In this document: positions 46,068 through 56,826 of the stretch, piece after piece | How positions within the stretch are numbered: position 1 is the first letter of the stretch | Layout of the letters: each line of letters begins with the position of its first letter | DNA from: Ectopseudomonas chengduensis | GTDB lineage: Bacteria > Pseudomonadota > Gammaproteobacteria > Pseudomonadales > Pseudomonadaceae | Length of the DNA: 64,000 nucleotides | Assembly (NCBI RefSeq): GCF_900102635.1 | Contig: NZ_FMZQ01000009.1 | Span: 124,001 to 188,000, forward strand | Reading direction: 5' to 3' | Made by a program: the position numbers and the translations under genes | The notes under the pieces: generated by a model | The model's input: the letters and a program-made list of their open reading frames with translations, nothing else | Databases searched by the model: none | What the model was told of the DNA's origin: nothing

Positions 46068-46331
46068 ATGAGTGTGAATGATGAAAACGTCGGGCTGGGA
46101 CGCCGTGGCTGCCTGGGCCTTTTCCTGGTCGGCCTGGCCTTTGTCGTACTGATTTTCGCCGGGCTGATCTACATCATGACTCGCCCGCAGGACAGCGAGA
46201 TCGAGGCCGGCGAGCGTGCGGCCATCGAGGCCTGCTGGAAGAGCGCGCAGGCCACCGAGCGCAGCTTCACCGAGGAAAGTTGCCAGGAGATGGAGAAGCA
46301 GTTCCTGCGCAAGTTCGGCCATCAGCCATGA
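46068..46331 (+). CDS. Small single-pass membrane protein
   Basis: An 87-residue protein with one hydrophobic helix (about residues 16-37, CLGLFLVGLAFVVLIFAGLIYIM) and a charged C-terminal part containing two cysteines (EACWK and EESCQE). No family recognised. Its stop overlaps the start of the DUF6436 gene as ATGA, so the two are coupled and probably act together at the membrane. Confidence 0.75.
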   Translation: MSVNDENVGLGRRGCLGLFLVGLAFVVLIFAGLIYIMTRPQDSEIEAGERAAIEACWKSAQATERSFTEESCQEMEKQFLRKFGHQP

Positions 46332-46903
46332 ACCTGCTGCAACGCCTGAGCTTCAAGCATCTGGTGGTGGGCTTCTGCGTGTTGGCGCTGGGGAGCGTGG
46401 TACTGATCTGGTGGCTTAGCGGCGCGGCCTATTTGCGGCCCTATGCCGAGCAGACGGTGATCTTCGGTCAGGGCGAGTTGAAGCTGCCGCCTGAGCTGGC
46501 TGGCCCTGGCCCGATTCGTGTGGTGCACTTCTGGGACCCAGATTGCCCCTGCAACGGGGAAACCGACGCGCACCTGCGCTACCTGATCGGCCTGCACCGC
46601 AATGCCGATGTAGCGTTCTACAGCGTGCAGAAGCCGGGCAGCCAGGGTGAGATCGCGCCGTTCCTGCGCGGGCGGATGAAGCCCTTGCCTGGCATCGAGG
46701 GCATGGAAGCGCTGCCGGCCAGCCCGGCCCTGGCGATCTGGGATCGTGACGGCAACCTGGCCTATGCCGGCCCTTACAGCGAAGGGCTGGTGTGCAACTC
46801 CAGCAACAGCTTCGTCGAGCCGGTGCTCGATGCGCTGACTCAGGGGCGCCATGTTTCCCTGGCCAGTGGGTTGGCGGTGGGGTGTTATTGCGCTTGGAAG
46901 TAG
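46328..46903 (+). CDS. DUF6436-type thioredoxin-like membrane-anchored protein
   Basis: A 191-residue protein with an N-terminal membrane anchor (about 12-32) and a periplasmic thioredoxin-like domain: VVHFWDPDCPCNGETDAHL near residue 69 has a C-P-C in the position of the thioredoxin C-x-x-C, and SPALAIWDRDGNLAYAGPYSEG fits the cis-proline strand. More cysteines lie at LVCNSS and GCYCAWK at the very end. Coupled to the preceding small membrane protein. A redox or metal-handling role is inferred; the substrate is unknown. Confidence 0.75.
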   Translation: MNLLQRLSFKHLVVGFCVLALGSVVLIWWLSGAAYLRPYAEQTVIFGQGELKLPPELAGPGPIRVVHFWDPDCPCNGETDAHLRYLIGLHRNADVAFYSVQKPGSQGEIAPFLRGRMKPLPGIEGMEALPASPALAIWDRDGNLAYAGPYSEGLVCNSSNSFVEPVLDALTQGRHVSLASGLAVGCYCAWK

Positions 46904-46973
46904 TGGGGGAGGCTGATCTGCCCACAGGCGCCTCGCTTCCTCGGATGTTTGTCCGTCTTGAAGAGCGTTCCGT

Positions 46974-47054
46974 GTAGGAGCCCCGCCTCGGGGCGAAGCG
47001 TTGGCCAGGATTGCCGGGGTTGTGGCCGATTCGCCGCGAGGGCGCGGCTCCTAC
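46974..47054. repeat. REP-type inverted repeat pair
   Basis: Left arm begins GTAGGAGCCCCGCCTCGGGG at 46974 and the right arm ends GCGCGGCTCCTAC at 47054; the same class as 19030-19114. Confidence 0.8.
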
Positions 47055-47098
47055 AGGATGGTGCGCTGCGAAGCGTGCATGTCCGGGCTTTCGGTTGC

Positions 47099-47252
47099 GT
47101 AGCCCGGATGCAATCCGGGGCATGCATCGAATCTGTATGCGGGTTTGGTATAGCTATCGCGGCTGAAGCCGCTCCTACGGAATAGGGGTATGAGCGGCTT
47201 CAGCCGCGATGCTTTTGCCGCGCTCAATTGCCCCGGATTGCATCCGGGCTAC
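47099..47252. repeat. Nested composite REP element
   Basis: Outer arms of 24 bp (47099-47122 and 47229-47252, starting GTAGCCCGGATGCAATCCGG) are perfect reverse complements. Inside lies a second pair: GCGGCTGAAGCCGCTC at 47159-47174 and GAGCGGCTTCAGCCGC at 47192-47207. One repeat pair appears inserted in another. Confidence 0.85.
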
Positions 47253-47739
47253 AGCGCCAACCACCCCTGATTTCTATCTAGCTGCCGCTCTGCGACCCAG
47301 CCTTTCGCTAGGCCCAAGCGCCTCTAGCTCGCATTCGAAAACCTCAAAATCTCCTCAATGTCAAGCCAGACCGTGCTGTCAGCTGGCGGCATCTTTCGTG
47401 TCAATGATTCCTGTCAATTTGCTGACAAACAGCTCTAAAACGGGGCTGTGATCATTTGTCGCACCCCTGCGCTTCTTTGCTGGCTTCTTGCTGCAAAGTG
47501 TTTCAAATCTTTGCGTAAATGTTTCGAAACATGTCGAATGGATGCTGTAAGTTCGCTCATAAGTAGGCCGCTAATGAATTGTATGAGGCCTTCTTAGCCT
47601 GCACCATCCGCGCTTCCCACGGTTTACCGCTTCGCTTGCACGGATGCTCAAGCTCTGAGTTCTCGCTGCCGGCCTTTTACTCGATGGGCTGCACGGCAAC
47701 TGAAGCCGACTGTGGGCTCACTCAGTTGAAGGTCGTGAC

Positions 47740-48657
47740 ATGAAAGAAGAGAAATACCATCGTTGTGTGCGCTGGCTGGTGATGGCGATTGCCTTCTCGG
47801 CGCTCGGTGGATGTGACTGGGCACTGTTCAACTCGAAAGGGCAGATCGGTGTCGAGCAGGGCAACCTCATCCTGATCTCCATTGGTCTCATGCTGATCGT
47901 GGTCATTCCCGTGATCGTCATGACCTTCTGGTTTGGCTGGCGTTATCGCGAGTCGAACGAGAAGGCCACCTACATGCCCGACTGGGCACACTCGCACAAG
48001 ATCGAACTGGTCGTCTGGGGCGTTCCCCTGATCATCGTCGCGGTACTGGCGGTCATCATCTGGGAAACCTCGCATTCGCTCGACCCCTATCGCCCGATCG
48101 AATCGGACAAGCCTGCGCTGAACATCGAAGTCGTCTCGCTCGACTGGAAATGGCTGTTCATCTACCCGGACCAGGGCGTGGCCGTGGTCAATGAGCTGGT
48201 GATTCCGGAGAAAACCCCGGTGACCTTCCACATCACCTCCGACACGGTGATGAACGCGCTGTCGATCCCGCAGCTCGGCGGGATGATCTACGCCATGGGC
48301 GGCCAGCGTACCCAGCTCAACCTGATCGCCAACGAACAGGGCGAGTTCTTCGGCCAGTCCGGCAACTTCAGCGGCGAAGGCTTCTCGGCCATGCGCTTCA
48401 CCACCCACTCGGTCAGCGATGAAGGCTTCGCGCAGTGGGTCGACAAGGTCAAGCAGTCGCCCGAGGTCATGGACTTCGCCGCCTTCAAAGAGGTAGGCGA
48501 GCCCGGCGAGATGGTCAACCACCGCTATCCGATCTACCCGATTCGCTACTTCGGCCAGGTCGAGCCGAACCTGTTCAACAAGGTGATCGGGCAGTACGTG
48601 ACCTTGAAAGATTCCCACAGCACGGCCATGCACGAAGCAGCGGAGGTGCAGGAGTGA
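47740..48657 (+). CDS. cyoA: Cytochrome bo3 quinol oxidase subunit II
   Basis: Lipoprotein subunit of the terminal ubiquinol oxidase. It has 305 residues, a signal peptide ending in the lipobox LGGC (Cys25), two further membrane helices, and a periplasmic cupredoxin domain that lacks the CuA cysteines, as expected for a quinol rather than cytochrome c oxidase. The order cyoA-B-C-D-E is complete with gaps of a few bases or overlaps, a single operon. Confidence 0.96.
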   Translation: MKEEKYHRCVRWLVMAIAFSALGGCDWALFNSKGQIGVEQGNLILISIGLMLIVVIPVIVMTFWFGWRYRESNEKATYMPDWAHSHKIELVVWGVPLIIVAVLAVIIWETSHSLDPYRPIESDKPALNIEVVSLDWKWLFIYPDQGVAVVNELVIPEKTPVTFHITSDTVMNALSIPQLGGMIYAMGGQRTQLNLIANEQGEFFGQSGNFSGEGFSAMRFTTHSVSDEGFAQWVDKVKQSPEVMDFAAFKEVGEPGEMVNHRYPIYPIRYFGQVEPNLFNKVIGQYVTLKDSHSTAMHEAAEVQE

Positions 48658-48659
48658 AT

Positions 48660-50648
48660 ATGTTTGGAAAACTGACTCTGGACGCGATTCCGTACCACGA
48701 GCCCATCATCATGATCACCCTGGCCATCGTGGCGCTGGGTGGTCTGGGACTGTTCGCGGCGGTGACCTACTTCAAGAAGTGGGGCTACCTGTGGAGCGAG
48801 TGGCTCACCTCGGTGGACCACAAGAAAATCGGCGTGATGTACATCCTCGTCGCGCTGGTCATGCTGGTGCGTGGCTTCGCTGACGCGATCATGATGCGTA
48901 CCCACCTGGCGATGGCCCACGGTGACGGCCAGGGCTACCTGCCGCCCGAGCACTACGACCAGATCTTCACCGCGCACGGCATCATCATGCTGATCTTCGT
49001 GGCCATGCCACTGGTCACCGGCCTGATGAACATCGTCGTGCCGCTGCAGATCGGCGCGCGTGACGTGGCCTTCCCCTACCTGAACTCGCTGAGCTTCTGG
49101 CTGTTCGTCGGCGGCGCGCTGCTGATCAACCTGTCGCTGGGCCTGGGCGAGTTCGCCAAGACCGGCTGGGTGGCTTATCCGCCGTTATCGGGGATCAAGT
49201 TCAGTCCGGGTGTAGGCATGGACTACTACATCTGGAGCATGCAGCTATCAGGCTTGGGCACGACCCTGACGGGGGTCAACTTCATCGCCACCATCCTCAA
49301 GATGCGTGCACCGGGCATGAGCCTGATGAAGATGCCGATCTTCACCTGGACCATCCTGGTGACCTGTGTGCTGATCTGCGGCGCCTTCCCTCCGCTGACC
49401 GCGACCCTGGCGATGCTGTCGCTGGACCGCTACCTGGATTTCCACTTCTTCACCAATGAGCTGGGCGGCAACCCGATGATGTACGCCAACCTGTTCTGGA
49501 TCTGGGGTCACCCGGAGGTGTACATCCTCATCCTGCCGGCGTTCGGCGTGTTCTCCGAAGTGGTGGCGACCTTCTCGCGCAAGACCCTGTTCGGTTATGC
49601 CTCGATGGTCTGGGCGACTGCGGCCATCGGCGTGCTGTCGTTCGTGGTGTGGCTGCACCACTTCTTCACCATGGGCTCGGGGGCCAGCGTCAACGCCTTC
49701 TTCGGCATCATGACCTCGATCATCGCCATCCCCACCGGGGTGAAGATCTTCACCTGGCTGTTCACCATCTTCCGTGGCCGTCTGCAACTCAACGCCATGA
49801 CCTGGATGACCCTGGGCTTTCTGGTGACCTTCTCCATCGGCGGAATGACCGGTGTGCTGATGGCGGTGCCGGCGGCGGACTTCGTGCTGCACAACAGCCT
49901 GTTCCTGATCGCCCACTTCCACAACGTGATCATCGGCGGTGCGGTGTTCGGCTACCTGGCCGGCATCATCTACTGGTTCCCGAAAGCCTTTGGCTTCAAG
50001 TTGCTCGATCGTTTCGGCCGCTACTCCTTCTGGTGCTGGCTGATCGGCTTCTACTTCGCCTTCATGCCGCTGTACGTGCTGGGCTTCATGGGCATGACTC
50101 GTCGCCTCAACCACTTCGACAACCCGGCCTGGGTGCCGTGGGTGCAGGTGGCCGTGGTCGGCGCTGTGCTGATCGGTATCGGCATCGTCTTCACCGTGGT
50201 GCAGTTCGTCACCAGCTACATCAAGCGCAAGGAAAACCTCGACGTGAGCGGCGACCCCTGGGATGGCCGCACCCTGGAGTGGGCGACGTCCTCGCCGCCA
50301 CCGTTCTACAACTTCGCGGTCATCCCGACGGCGGACAAGATCGACGCCTTCTATGAGGCGAAGAAGAACGGTGTCGAGCTGATGCCTGCGCCTGAGCACT
50401 ACGAGCCGATTCACATGCCGAAGAACACCGGTAACGGTTTGGTGGTGTCGGCGTTCGTCATCGCCTTCGGCTTCGCCATGATCTGGCACATCTGGTGGCT
50501 CGCCATCGTTGGCCTGGTCGGCGCCGTGGTCAGCTTCATCGTGCGTTCCTACGACGAAGACATCGACTACTACGTGCAGCCCGAAGAGATCGCGCGGATC
50601 GAGCAGGCGCACCACCAAACCAAAGCCAACGCAGTCGTACAGGCCTAA
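48660..50648 (+). CDS. cyoB: Cytochrome bo3 quinol oxidase subunit I
   Basis: Catalytic subunit with low-spin haem b, haem o3 and CuB; reduces oxygen to water and pumps protons. It has 662 residues and about fifteen helices. Haem and copper ligands lie in [28 protein letters not shown] (with the cross-linked Tyr), HHFFTMG and HFHNVIIGG. The ATG at 48660 follows the cyoA stop by 2 bp, with GGAG before it; a GTG two codons earlier is possible. Confidence 0.97.
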   Translation: MFGKLTLDAIPYHEPIIMITLAIVALGGLGLFAAVTYFKKWGYLWSEWLTSVDHKKIGVMYILVALVMLVRGFADAIMMRTHLAMAHGDGQGYLPPEHYDQIFTAHGIIMLIFVAMPLVTGLMNIVVPLQIGARDVAFPYLNSLSFWLFVGGALLINLSLGLGEFAKTGWVAYPPLSGIKFSPGVGMDYYIWSMQLSGLGTTLTGVNFIATILKMRAPGMSLMKMPIFTWTILVTCVLICGAFPPLTATLAMLSLDRYLDFHFFTNELGGNPMMYANLFWIWGHPEVYILILPAFGVFSEVVATFSRKTLFGYASMVWATAAIGVLSFVVWLHHFFTMGSGASVNAFFGIMTSIIAIPTGVKIFTWLFTIFRGRLQLNAMTWMTLGFLVTFSIGGMTGVLMAVPAADFVLHNSLFLIAHFHNVIIGGAVFGYLAGIIYWFPKAFGFKLLDRFGRYSFWCWLIGFYFAFMPLYVLGFMGMTRRLNHFDNPAWVPWVQVAVVGAVLIGIGIVFTVVQFVTSYIKRKENLDVSGDPWDGRTLEWATSSPPPFYNFAVIPTADKIDAFYEAKKNGVELMPAPEHYEPIHMPKNTGNGLVVSAFVIAFGFAMIWHIWWLAIVGLVGAVVSFIVRSYDEDIDYYVQPEEIARIEQAHHQTKANAVVQA

Positions 50649-50650
50649 CC

Positions 50651-51277
50651 ATGACCGCTTACGAACCCCATTTCCCACATGACGCTCATGGCCATGGCCA
50701 TGAGCACCACCACGACAGCAGTGGCATCAAACTGTTCGGCTTCTGGGTCTACCTGATGACCGACCTGCTGATCTTCGCCACGGTGTTCGCCACCTTCGCG
50801 GTGCTGAGCAACTCCTTCGCCGGTGGCCCCACCGCGAAGGAAATGCTCGGTGGCGGCTTGCACCTGGTGCTGGTGGAAACCTTCGCACTGCTGTTTTCCA
50901 GTATCACCTACGGCATGGCCATGCTCGCCACCTACCGTGGCGACAAGGGCGCGGTGCTGCGCTGGCTGGGCATCACCTTCCTGTTCGGTGCGGCCTTCAT
51001 CAGCATCGAGCTGTACGAGTTCCGCCACCTGATCCATGAAGGTGCCGGGCCACAGGTCAGCGCTTACTGGTCGGCGTTCTTCACCCTGGTCGGCACCCAC
51101 GGCCTGCACGTCAGTGCCGGTCTGCTGTGGATGCTGGTGCTGATGTTCCAGGTTGGCAGCCGTGGCCTGACCGACACCAACAAGACCCGCGTCGGGCTGC
51201 TCAGCCTGTTCTGGCACTTCCTCGACGTGGTGTGGATCTGCGTGTTTACCGTCGTCTACCTGCTGGGGGTGCTGTAA
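50651..51277 (+). CDS. cyoC: Cytochrome bo3 quinol oxidase subunit III
   Basis: Five-helix membrane subunit of 208 residues that stabilises the oxidase core. The N-terminus is very histidine-rich ([10 protein letters not shown]), a common but non-catalytic feature here. Signatures are [19 protein letters not shown] and [16 protein letters not shown]. It begins 2 bp after cyoB and ends directly at the cyoD start. Confidence 0.96.
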   Translation: MTAYEPHFPHDAHGHGHEHHHDSSGIKLFGFWVYLMTDLLIFATVFATFAVLSNSFAGGPTAKEMLGGGLHLVLVETFALLFSSITYGMAMLATYRGDKGAVLRWLGITFLFGAAFISIELYEFRHLIHEGAGPQVSAYWSAFFTLVGTHGLHVSAGLLWMLVLMFQVGSRGLTDTNKTRVGLLSLFWHFLDVVWICVFTVVYLLGVL

Positions 51278-51613
51278 ATGGCTCACCAAGATAATCACGC
51301 CGCCCACGCCGTGGGCTTCAAGGATTACCTGACCGGTTTCATCCTGTCGGTGATCCTCACCGTGATCCCTTTCATGCTGGTCATGCACCCTGAAGTGCTG
51401 GGCCTGAGCCGTGGCGCGACCCTGATCACCGTGGTGCTCTTCGGCCTGGCGCAGGTGCTCGTCCACCTCGTGTACTTCCTGCACATGAAGACCGACGCAG
51501 AAGGCCGCTGGAACGTGATTTCGATGATCTTCACCGTGTTGATCATCGCGTTCGTGGTCGGCCTGTCGGTCTGGATCATGTGGAGCATGCACTATCACAT
51601 GATGATCAACTGA
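51278..51613 (+). CDS. cyoD: Cytochrome bo3 quinol oxidase subunit IV
   Basis: Small three-helix subunit of 111 residues needed for CuB site assembly. Family signature [20 protein letters not shown] is followed by [18 protein letters not shown]. It starts immediately after the cyoC stop, and its stop shares one base with the cyoE start. Confidence 0.96.
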   Translation: MAHQDNHAAHAVGFKDYLTGFILSVILTVIPFMLVMHPEVLGLSRGATLITVVLFGLAQVLVHLVYFLHMKTDAEGRWNVISMIFTVLIIAFVVGLSVWIMWSMHYHMMIN

Positions 51614-52569
51614 TGCTGGCGCTCCTGAAGCAGTACCTCAACCTCGCCAAGCCGGGCATCGTCTTCGGCAATCTGATTTCCGTGACGGGCGGTTTCTTCC
51701 TGGCTTCGCGTGGCGATATCGATCTGGCGCTGTACTTCGCGACAGCGCTGGGGGTTTCGCTGGTGATCGCCTCAGGCTGCGTGTTCAACAACTATATCGA
51801 CAGGGACATCGACCAGAAGATGGAGCGCACCCGTAACCGGGTGCTAGCGCAGGGGCTGGTGTCCCCTGTGCACGCCATCGTCTATGCCTGCGTGCTCGGG
51901 GTGGCGGGGGTGGCCTTGCTGTACGCCGCCACCAACACCCTGGCGGTGATGCTGGTGCTGATGGGCTTCGTGGTCTATGTCGGCCTCTACAGCCTGTGGC
52001 TCAAGCGTGGCTCGGTGTACGGCACCCTGGTCGGTAGCCTGTCCGGGGCGGCTCCGCCCGTGGTCGGCTACTGCGCGGTGAGCAACGAGTTCGACGCTGG
52101 CGCCGCCATCCTGTTGTTGATCTTCAGCCTGTGGCAGATGCCGCATTCCTATGCCATCGCCATCTTCCGTTTCAATGACTACCAGGCCGCGAACATCCCG
52201 GTGCTGCCCGTTATCAAGGGGATCTCGGCGGCCAAGCGGCAGATCGTGCTGTACATCGCCGCCTTCGTGGTCGCGACCCTGATGCTGACGCTCAGCGGTT
52301 ACGCCGGCTACAGCTACTTCGTGGTTGCCGCGCTGAGCGGTGCCTACTGGTTGTGGATGGGCGTATCGGGCTACAAGGCCGTCGATGATCGGGTGTGGGC
52401 GCGCAAGCTGTTCACCTTCTCCATCATCAGTATCACCATGCTCAGCGTGATGATGTCGGTGGATTTCATCTCCGCGCCCGAGCAGGTATTGGTGACCTCC
52501 ATCAATCACCTGTGCAGCCAGTTTGCCGACAGTGCGCAGGGTATCTGCGCGGTGGTCGCCGGTATCTGA
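51613..52569 (+). CDS. cyoE: Protoheme IX farnesyltransferase
   Basis: UbiA-family prenyltransferase of 318 residues that makes haem O from protohaem IX for the bo3 oxidase. The first aspartate-rich motif is [18 protein letters not shown] near residue 60; the second prenyl-binding loop lies near [13 protein letters not shown]. The start [20 protein letters not shown] at 51613 overlaps the cyoD stop. It closes the oxidase operon. Confidence 0.96.
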   Translation: MLALLKQYLNLAKPGIVFGNLISVTGGFFLASRGDIDLALYFATALGVSLVIASGCVFNNYIDRDIDQKMERTRNRVLAQGLVSPVHAIVYACVLGVAGVALLYAATNTLAVMLVLMGFVVYVGLYSLWLKRGSVYGTLVGSLSGAAPPVVGYCAVSNEFDAGAAILLLIFSLWQMPHSYAIAIFRFNDYQAANIPVLPVIKGISAAKRQIVLYIAAFVVATLMLTLSGYAGYSYFVVAALSGAYWLWMGVSGYKAVDDRVWARKLFTFSIISITMLSVMMSVDFISAPEQVLVTSINHLCSQFADSAQGICAVVAGI

Positions 52570-52579
52570 CCTTGGTTCT

Positions 52580-52623
52580 GTGGGGGGCTTCAGTCGCGAT
52601 TGTCGCCGCTGAAGCGCCTCCCA
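52580..52623. repeat. REP-type inverted repeat after cyoE
   Basis: TGGGGGGCTTCAGTCGCGA at 52580-52598 pairs imperfectly with 52602-52623, ending GAAGCGCCTCCCAC. A single GTAGGAGCCCCGGGGCGAAG unit follows at 52647. The hairpin may end the cyo transcript. Confidence 0.75.
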
Positions 52624-52710
52624 CGGGTGCCACGCTTCATTGCCTGTAGGAGCCCCGGGGCGAAGCTTTGCTGGCACCTCCAGTCTGTCGCTACTGAAGC
52701 CCGATCTACC

Positions 52711-53265
52711 CTACGCAATCACCTGCAACTTTGGCCAGGTGGCCAGCCAGTTCTTGTCATGCAGGCGCTGTTGGTAGATCTGACTCCTCTCGTTCTGAAA
52801 GCGCCCGGCCGGGCGCACGATAAGGCCGAACAGATCCTCCAGGCCGAGCGGTGCGGCGACCTCCAGCCTGTCTTGTTCATCGAGCCTTATGGCCACCGCC
52901 GTCGCGGTCTCTGGCCAGTGCCGCATCGCTTCGGTAGCCGAGGCGTAAGGCGCATCGTCATTGCGCAGATGCATGCGTGCCTGATTCTTCACCGACCACT
53001 GCAGCGATTCGTCCCTGTGGCGCAGGATCGTCTCCAGTTCAGCGTCGCGAGCGGGGGCGGTTTGGCTGCGGTCGAACCAGATCACGTCGATATCTTCCGG
53101 CAGCGGGGACGGCGTGCGTTGATGCAAGTGATCCCAGACTGCGCTGCGCACGAAACCGGCGGCCACCCAGCAATCGGGCAAGTCGAGCCCGCGCACCTGC
53201 TGCAGGATGCGCAAGCGCTGTGGGTCGTTGGCAATGAGTGTCTGGAGTTGAGCGGCGAGATTCAT
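52711..53265 (-). CDS. Nucleotidyltransferase-fold protein (DUF925/NTP_transf_6)
   Basis: A 184-residue protein with the minimal nucleotidyltransferase pattern: VAAGFVRSAVWDHL at about 34-47, then DIDVIWFD with the D-x-D metal site at about 58-65. The C-terminal half fits family PF06042, whose members are uncharacterised. It is a lone gene convergent with cyoE. A catalytic role in transferring a nucleotide is likely from fold; the acceptor is unknown. Confidence 0.85.
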   Translation of the reverse strand: MNLAAQLQTLIANDPQRLRILQQVRGLDLPDCWVAAGFVRSAVWDHLHQRTPSPLPEDIDVIWFDRSQTAPARDAELETILRHRDESLQWSVKNQARMHLRNDDAPYASATEAMRHWPETATAVAIRLDEQDRLEVAAPLGLEDLFGLIVRPAGRFQNERSQIYQQRLHDKNWLATWPKLQVIA

Positions 53266-53480
53266 GTGCGCAGCCTATCAGCGGTGCCCGTTGCTTGCCT
53301 GCTCAGTTCATCCAGCGCTTCTGGCTTGATTCCAGATCACGCAGCCTGCTGAATCGCATGGCACCGATACAGACCTTAAAGGCCAACCCAGTGGTGGTCG
53401 GGCGCCGCTTTGCACTAAAGTCCCCGAGCCGGTCGCCGGGACGGATTTTCCCGGCCAGAGATTTTCGAGGGAGGCGCTTG
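53266..53480. other. 215-bp gap between divergent genes
   Basis: No gene is seen. It must contain the promoters of the nucleotidyltransferase gene and of the interrupted hydrolase gene; GAGGGAGGCG just before 53481 is the latter's ribosome-binding site. Confidence 0.5.
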
Positions 53481-54926
53481 ATGCGTTTACCACGCATGCG
53501 CAACGTGATGGCCTGGACGCTGGTAGTGCTGTTGTTGATCGTGGTGGCCTTGCTCGGCATTCGTATCGCCGGGCTGTCGTCGTTGCCCGAACTGGAACCC
53601 TGGCACCGCCTGGTGCCGTAGGAGCTGGAGGTCAGCGAGCTGGACGCTGCCGACTGGCAAGCCTATCTGGCCGCCGAGGCGGCCCTGTTCGAGCGCCTGC
53701 AGAGTGAGTTGATCGAGCCGGTCACGGCCTCCGGCACGGCGCCATACAGCCGCTACGCCAGCGACAGCCCGGTCTACCCCGGCAACCTGCTGCGCGACTG
53801 GAATCGCTCCTTCACTCTGCAGCCGCCAGGTCCGGCGCGTGGCGTGGTGGTGTTGCTGCATGGCCTGACCGACTCGCCATACAGCCTGCGCCATATCGCC
53901 CAGCACCTGAGCGAACAGGGGCTGTTAGCGCTGGTGCCGCGCATGCCTGGCCATGGCACGGTGCCGGCGGCGCTCACTGCTGCGCACTGGGAGCAATGGC
54001 TGGCCGCTACCCGCCTGGCCGTGCGCGAGGCGCGGCGCCAGGTGCCGGACGGGCCGCTTTATATGGTCGGCTACTCCAACGGCGGGGCGCTGGCGCTGCG
54101 TTACAGCCTGGCGGCGTTGGAAGACGAGCGCCTGGCCATGCCGCAACGCCTGGTGCTGATCTCGCCGATGATCGGTGTCACCAGCTACGCCCGTTACGCC
54201 GGGCTGGCGGCCCTGCCGGCGTTGCTGCCGGCCTTCGCCAAGTCGGCCTGGATGAACGTGCTGCCGGAGTTCAACCCGTTCAAGTACAACTCCTTCCCGG
54301 TGCACGCGGCGCGGCAGACCTATGAGCTGACCAGCGAGGTGCAGTCTGCCTTCGATGCCGCCGAAGCCGATGGCCGTCTGTCACGATTGCCACCGGTGCT
54401 GGCCTTTCAGTCGCTGGCCGACAGTACCGTGAGTACACCGGCCGTGGTGCGTCATTTGTTCGAGCGTCTACCGGCCAATGGCAGCGAACTGGTGATTTTC
54501 GACATCAACCGCTCGCAGGCGGCCAGCTCGCTGCTGCGGGCGGACATGAGCGGCTTGCTCGAGACCTTGCTGCCACCGGCTCAGCGTGACTACGACCTGA
54601 CGGTAGTGGGCGTTGCGCAGAGCGGTGGTCGTCAGGTCGAGGCGCGGCGAATCACCGCCGGCGAGCGTGAGGCGCGGGTGACGCCATTGAACGTCGAATA
54701 CCCGAGCCAGCTGTTCTCGCTGTCACACGTTGCACTGCCGTTTCCCACGGACGATCCGCTGTATGGCAGCGAACCGACCTCCGAGGAGTTCTACGGCGTA
54801 GCCCTTGGCACGCTGGCACCGCGCGGTGAACACGGCGTGCTGGTGGTGGGGCTCGATAGTTTGCAGCGTATGACGTCCAACCCCTTCTACGCTTATTTGC
54901 GCGAGCGCATCGACGAAGACTTGTAG
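53481..54926 (+). pseudogene. Alpha/beta hydrolase gene interrupted by an in-frame TAG
   Basis: One open frame of 481 codons broken only by a TAG at 53619-53621. The first 46 codons encode a basic N-terminus and membrane anchor (WTLVVLLLIVVALLGIRIAG). After the stop the same frame continues with ELEVSELDAADWQAYLAAEA and the full S33-type hydrolase: oxyanion region LLHGLTDSPYSLRHIA, nucleophile in VGYSNGGALALRYS, and a histidine near GEHGVLVVG. Downstream translation could restart at the TTG at 53709, giving a soluble 405-residue form without the anchor. CAG or GAG to TAG is a single-base change, so a nonsense mutation or a read error is likely. Confidence 0.85.
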
Positions 54927-54935
54927 GTGGTTCGA

Positions 54936-54972
54936 TGCGCACGGCGTCCGACCGGAGGGGGCGCCGTGCGCA
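54936..54972. terminator. Hairpin between convergent hydrolase and chemoreceptor genes
   Basis: TGCGCACGGCG at 54936-54946 and its perfect reverse complement at 54962-54972, with a 15-base loop. There is no U tract, but the location between two gene ends suits a shared terminator. Confidence 0.6.
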
Positions 54973-54989
54973 CCGAGTGGTTTGAGGGG

Positions 54990-56636
54990 TTACAACCGGA
55001 AACGCCCGACCAGGCCATCGAGCTGGGTCGATAGCGCCTGCAGGTCGCTGCTGGCCTGGTTGAGCTGGTCGGCGATATGGGTGGTGCCGACGGTCAGCTC
55101 GTTGATGTCGACGATGTTGCGGTTGATGTCTTCGACCACGCTGGACTGTTCTTCGGTGGCAGTAGCGACCTGGATGTTCTGGTCGCTGATCTGGCCGATA
55201 TGGTTGTTGATCTGCTCCAGCGCCGCCGACGCCTTGCTCGCATATTCCACCACCAGCGCGCTCTGCCGTTGCCCCTTGGCCATGGCCTCGACGGCCGAGC
55301 GTGATTCGTTCTGCAGGCGGTCGATGACCTGCTGGATCTCCTCGGTGGAGGCACCGGAACGGCTGGCCAGGGTACGTACCTCGTCGGCCACGACGGCGAA
55401 GCCGCGGCCTTGCTCGCCAGCACGCGCCGCTTCGATGGCGGCGTTGAGCGCGAGCAGGTTGGTCTGTTCGGAAATGCTGCGGATGGTGTTGAGCGTGGTG
55501 CTGATGGCGTCGGTCTGCGCGGCCAGTGCCTCGATCACCTTGGCGGCCTGTTCCAGTTCGCCGTTGAGGGCATCGACCTGGCGATGCGCCTGGCTGACCA
55601 CGGCGCTGCCGTCGCTGGCATGCTGGGTCGCCTCGCGGGCGACTGCTGCGGCGTTCTCGGCGTTGCGCGCAATCTCGTTGACGGTCGAGCCCAGCTCGTT
55701 GATGGCGGTGGCCACCTGCACCGTACGGTCGCTTTGCGCCGTGCAGTTGCTCTGGGTCAGGCGCGCGCGTTCGGCCACGTCGCGAGCCATGCCCGAGAGT
55801 TGGCGCGAGTTGTCGGCGAGCTGGCGCATGGCGCCATGCACCTTGTCGATGAACTGGTTGAAGCTGCGGGCGATCTCGCTCAGCTCGTCCTGGCCGTGCA
55901 GGTCGATACGGGTGTCCAGGGCCAGGTTGTCGGCAGCCTGGCCCAGGCTGCTCTGCAACACCGCCACACGGCGACGTAGCTGCACCACGATCAGCCAGGA
56001 AATGATGATCGATACCAGCAGGCCGATGGCGATGATGGCGATCTGACGGGTAATGCCTTGGTCGTAGCTCTCGGCACTGTGCTGGTTCTGCTGCTCAGCC
56101 TGCTGCAGCAGGGCATCGAGCAGGTCGTTGGCGCCCTGGCGCATCACGCCGTAGGTCTTGGCGTACTGGTCGCGATAGATCTGCTGCGCCTTGGCCATGT
56201 CGCCGGCGTCGAAGGCGGCGAGCATCGGGTTCAGTTCATTGCTGACCATGGCTTCGAACTGATCAAGCAGTTGCTGCGCCTGGACCTTGCGCTCCGGGTT
56301 GACCTGGGCCGCCACGGCCTGGCGCATCGCTTCGCGCATGCCGGGCACATCTTCGTTGCGGGCATCCTGCACGCGCGATTTCACGCCGCGTTCGTCGCGT
56401 AGCGGAGTTTCCTGCAGCAGCATCATGTCGAGCCCGACGCGCATACGCGGGATGCGCGAGGCGACCTCGGCCATGGCGCGCATCGGCGCAGCCGTATTGA
56501 GATAGAGCACCTGCGTGTCCCGATGCATGCTCGACATGCTGCTCAGGCTGGTCAGCGCCACCAGCAGCAGGGCGATGCAGGGAATCGCCACCGCGATGAT
56601 CAGGCGGGTTTTCAAAGAGAGGGCGTCGAGACGCAT
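54990..56636 (-). CDS. Methyl-accepting chemotaxis protein
   Basis: Chemoreceptor of 548 residues. The first membrane helix lies at about 11-31, a helical periplasmic ligand domain of the four-helix-bundle type follows to about 190, then the second helix ([20 protein letters not shown]), HAMP domain, and signalling domain with the hairpin tip [20 protein letters not shown]. The start [15 protein letters not shown] at 56636 is preferred over the frame's upstream extension. The ligand cannot be read from sequence. No chemotaxis genes adjoin. Confidence 0.95.
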   Translation of the reverse strand: MRLDALSLKTRLIIAVAIPCIALLLVALTSLSSMSSMHRDTQVLYLNTAAPMRAMAEVASRIPRMRVGLDMMLLQETPLRDERGVKSRVQDARNEDVPGMREAMRQAVAAQVNPERKVQAQQLLDQFEAMVSNELNPMLAAFDAGDMAKAQQIYRDQYAKTYGVMRQGANDLLDALLQQAEQQNQHSAESYDQGITRQIAIIAIGLLVSIIISWLIVVQLRRRVAVLQSSLGQAADNLALDTRIDLHGQDELSEIARSFNQFIDKVHGAMRQLADNSRQLSGMARDVAERARLTQSNCTAQSDRTVQVATAINELGSTVNEIARNAENAAAVAREATQHASDGSAVVSQAHRQVDALNGELEQAAKVIEALAAQTDAISTTLNTIRSISEQTNLLALNAAIEAARAGEQGRGFAVVADEVRTLASRSGASTEEIQQVIDRLQNESRSAVEAMAKGQRQSALVVEYASKASAALEQINNHIGQISDQNIQVATATEEQSSVVEDINRNIVDINELTVGTTHIADQLNQASSDLQALSTQLDGLVGRFRL

Positions 56637-56826
56637 GGGCAGACTCCATTTCGAGATAGGGCGCAGGGCGACGCTCAGCCTATCGGGCCGATGTTGCCGC
56701 TTTTGTATCGGCAGCGATGGCCAGGTGCATGAGGGCAAAGACGAGCGCTTTGACGAAAAGGAGTAGGCCGGCACAGCTGTCGGCGCAGAAGGGGTGATGG
56801 CCGCCGGCAAGGTCGGCCATCAGGGT

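Larger units (their letters stand above)
46904..47739. promoter_or_regulatory. REP-rich leader region of the cyo operon
   Basis: An 836-bp stretch without a credible gene. The first 350 bp carry REP elements (46974-47054 and a nested composite at 47099-47252). The rest is the cyoABCDE upstream region; a perfect 14-bp palindrome ATGTTTCGAAACAT at 47519-47532 is the most striking candidate operator. No Anr box was found. The 5' UTR may be up to about 200 nt. Confidence 0.6.

Noticed and set aside
53619..53621. Programmed read-through or pyrrolysine at the TAG
   Set aside because: No pyrrolysine machinery is expected in Pseudomonas and no read-through context is evident; mutation or sequence error is simpler.
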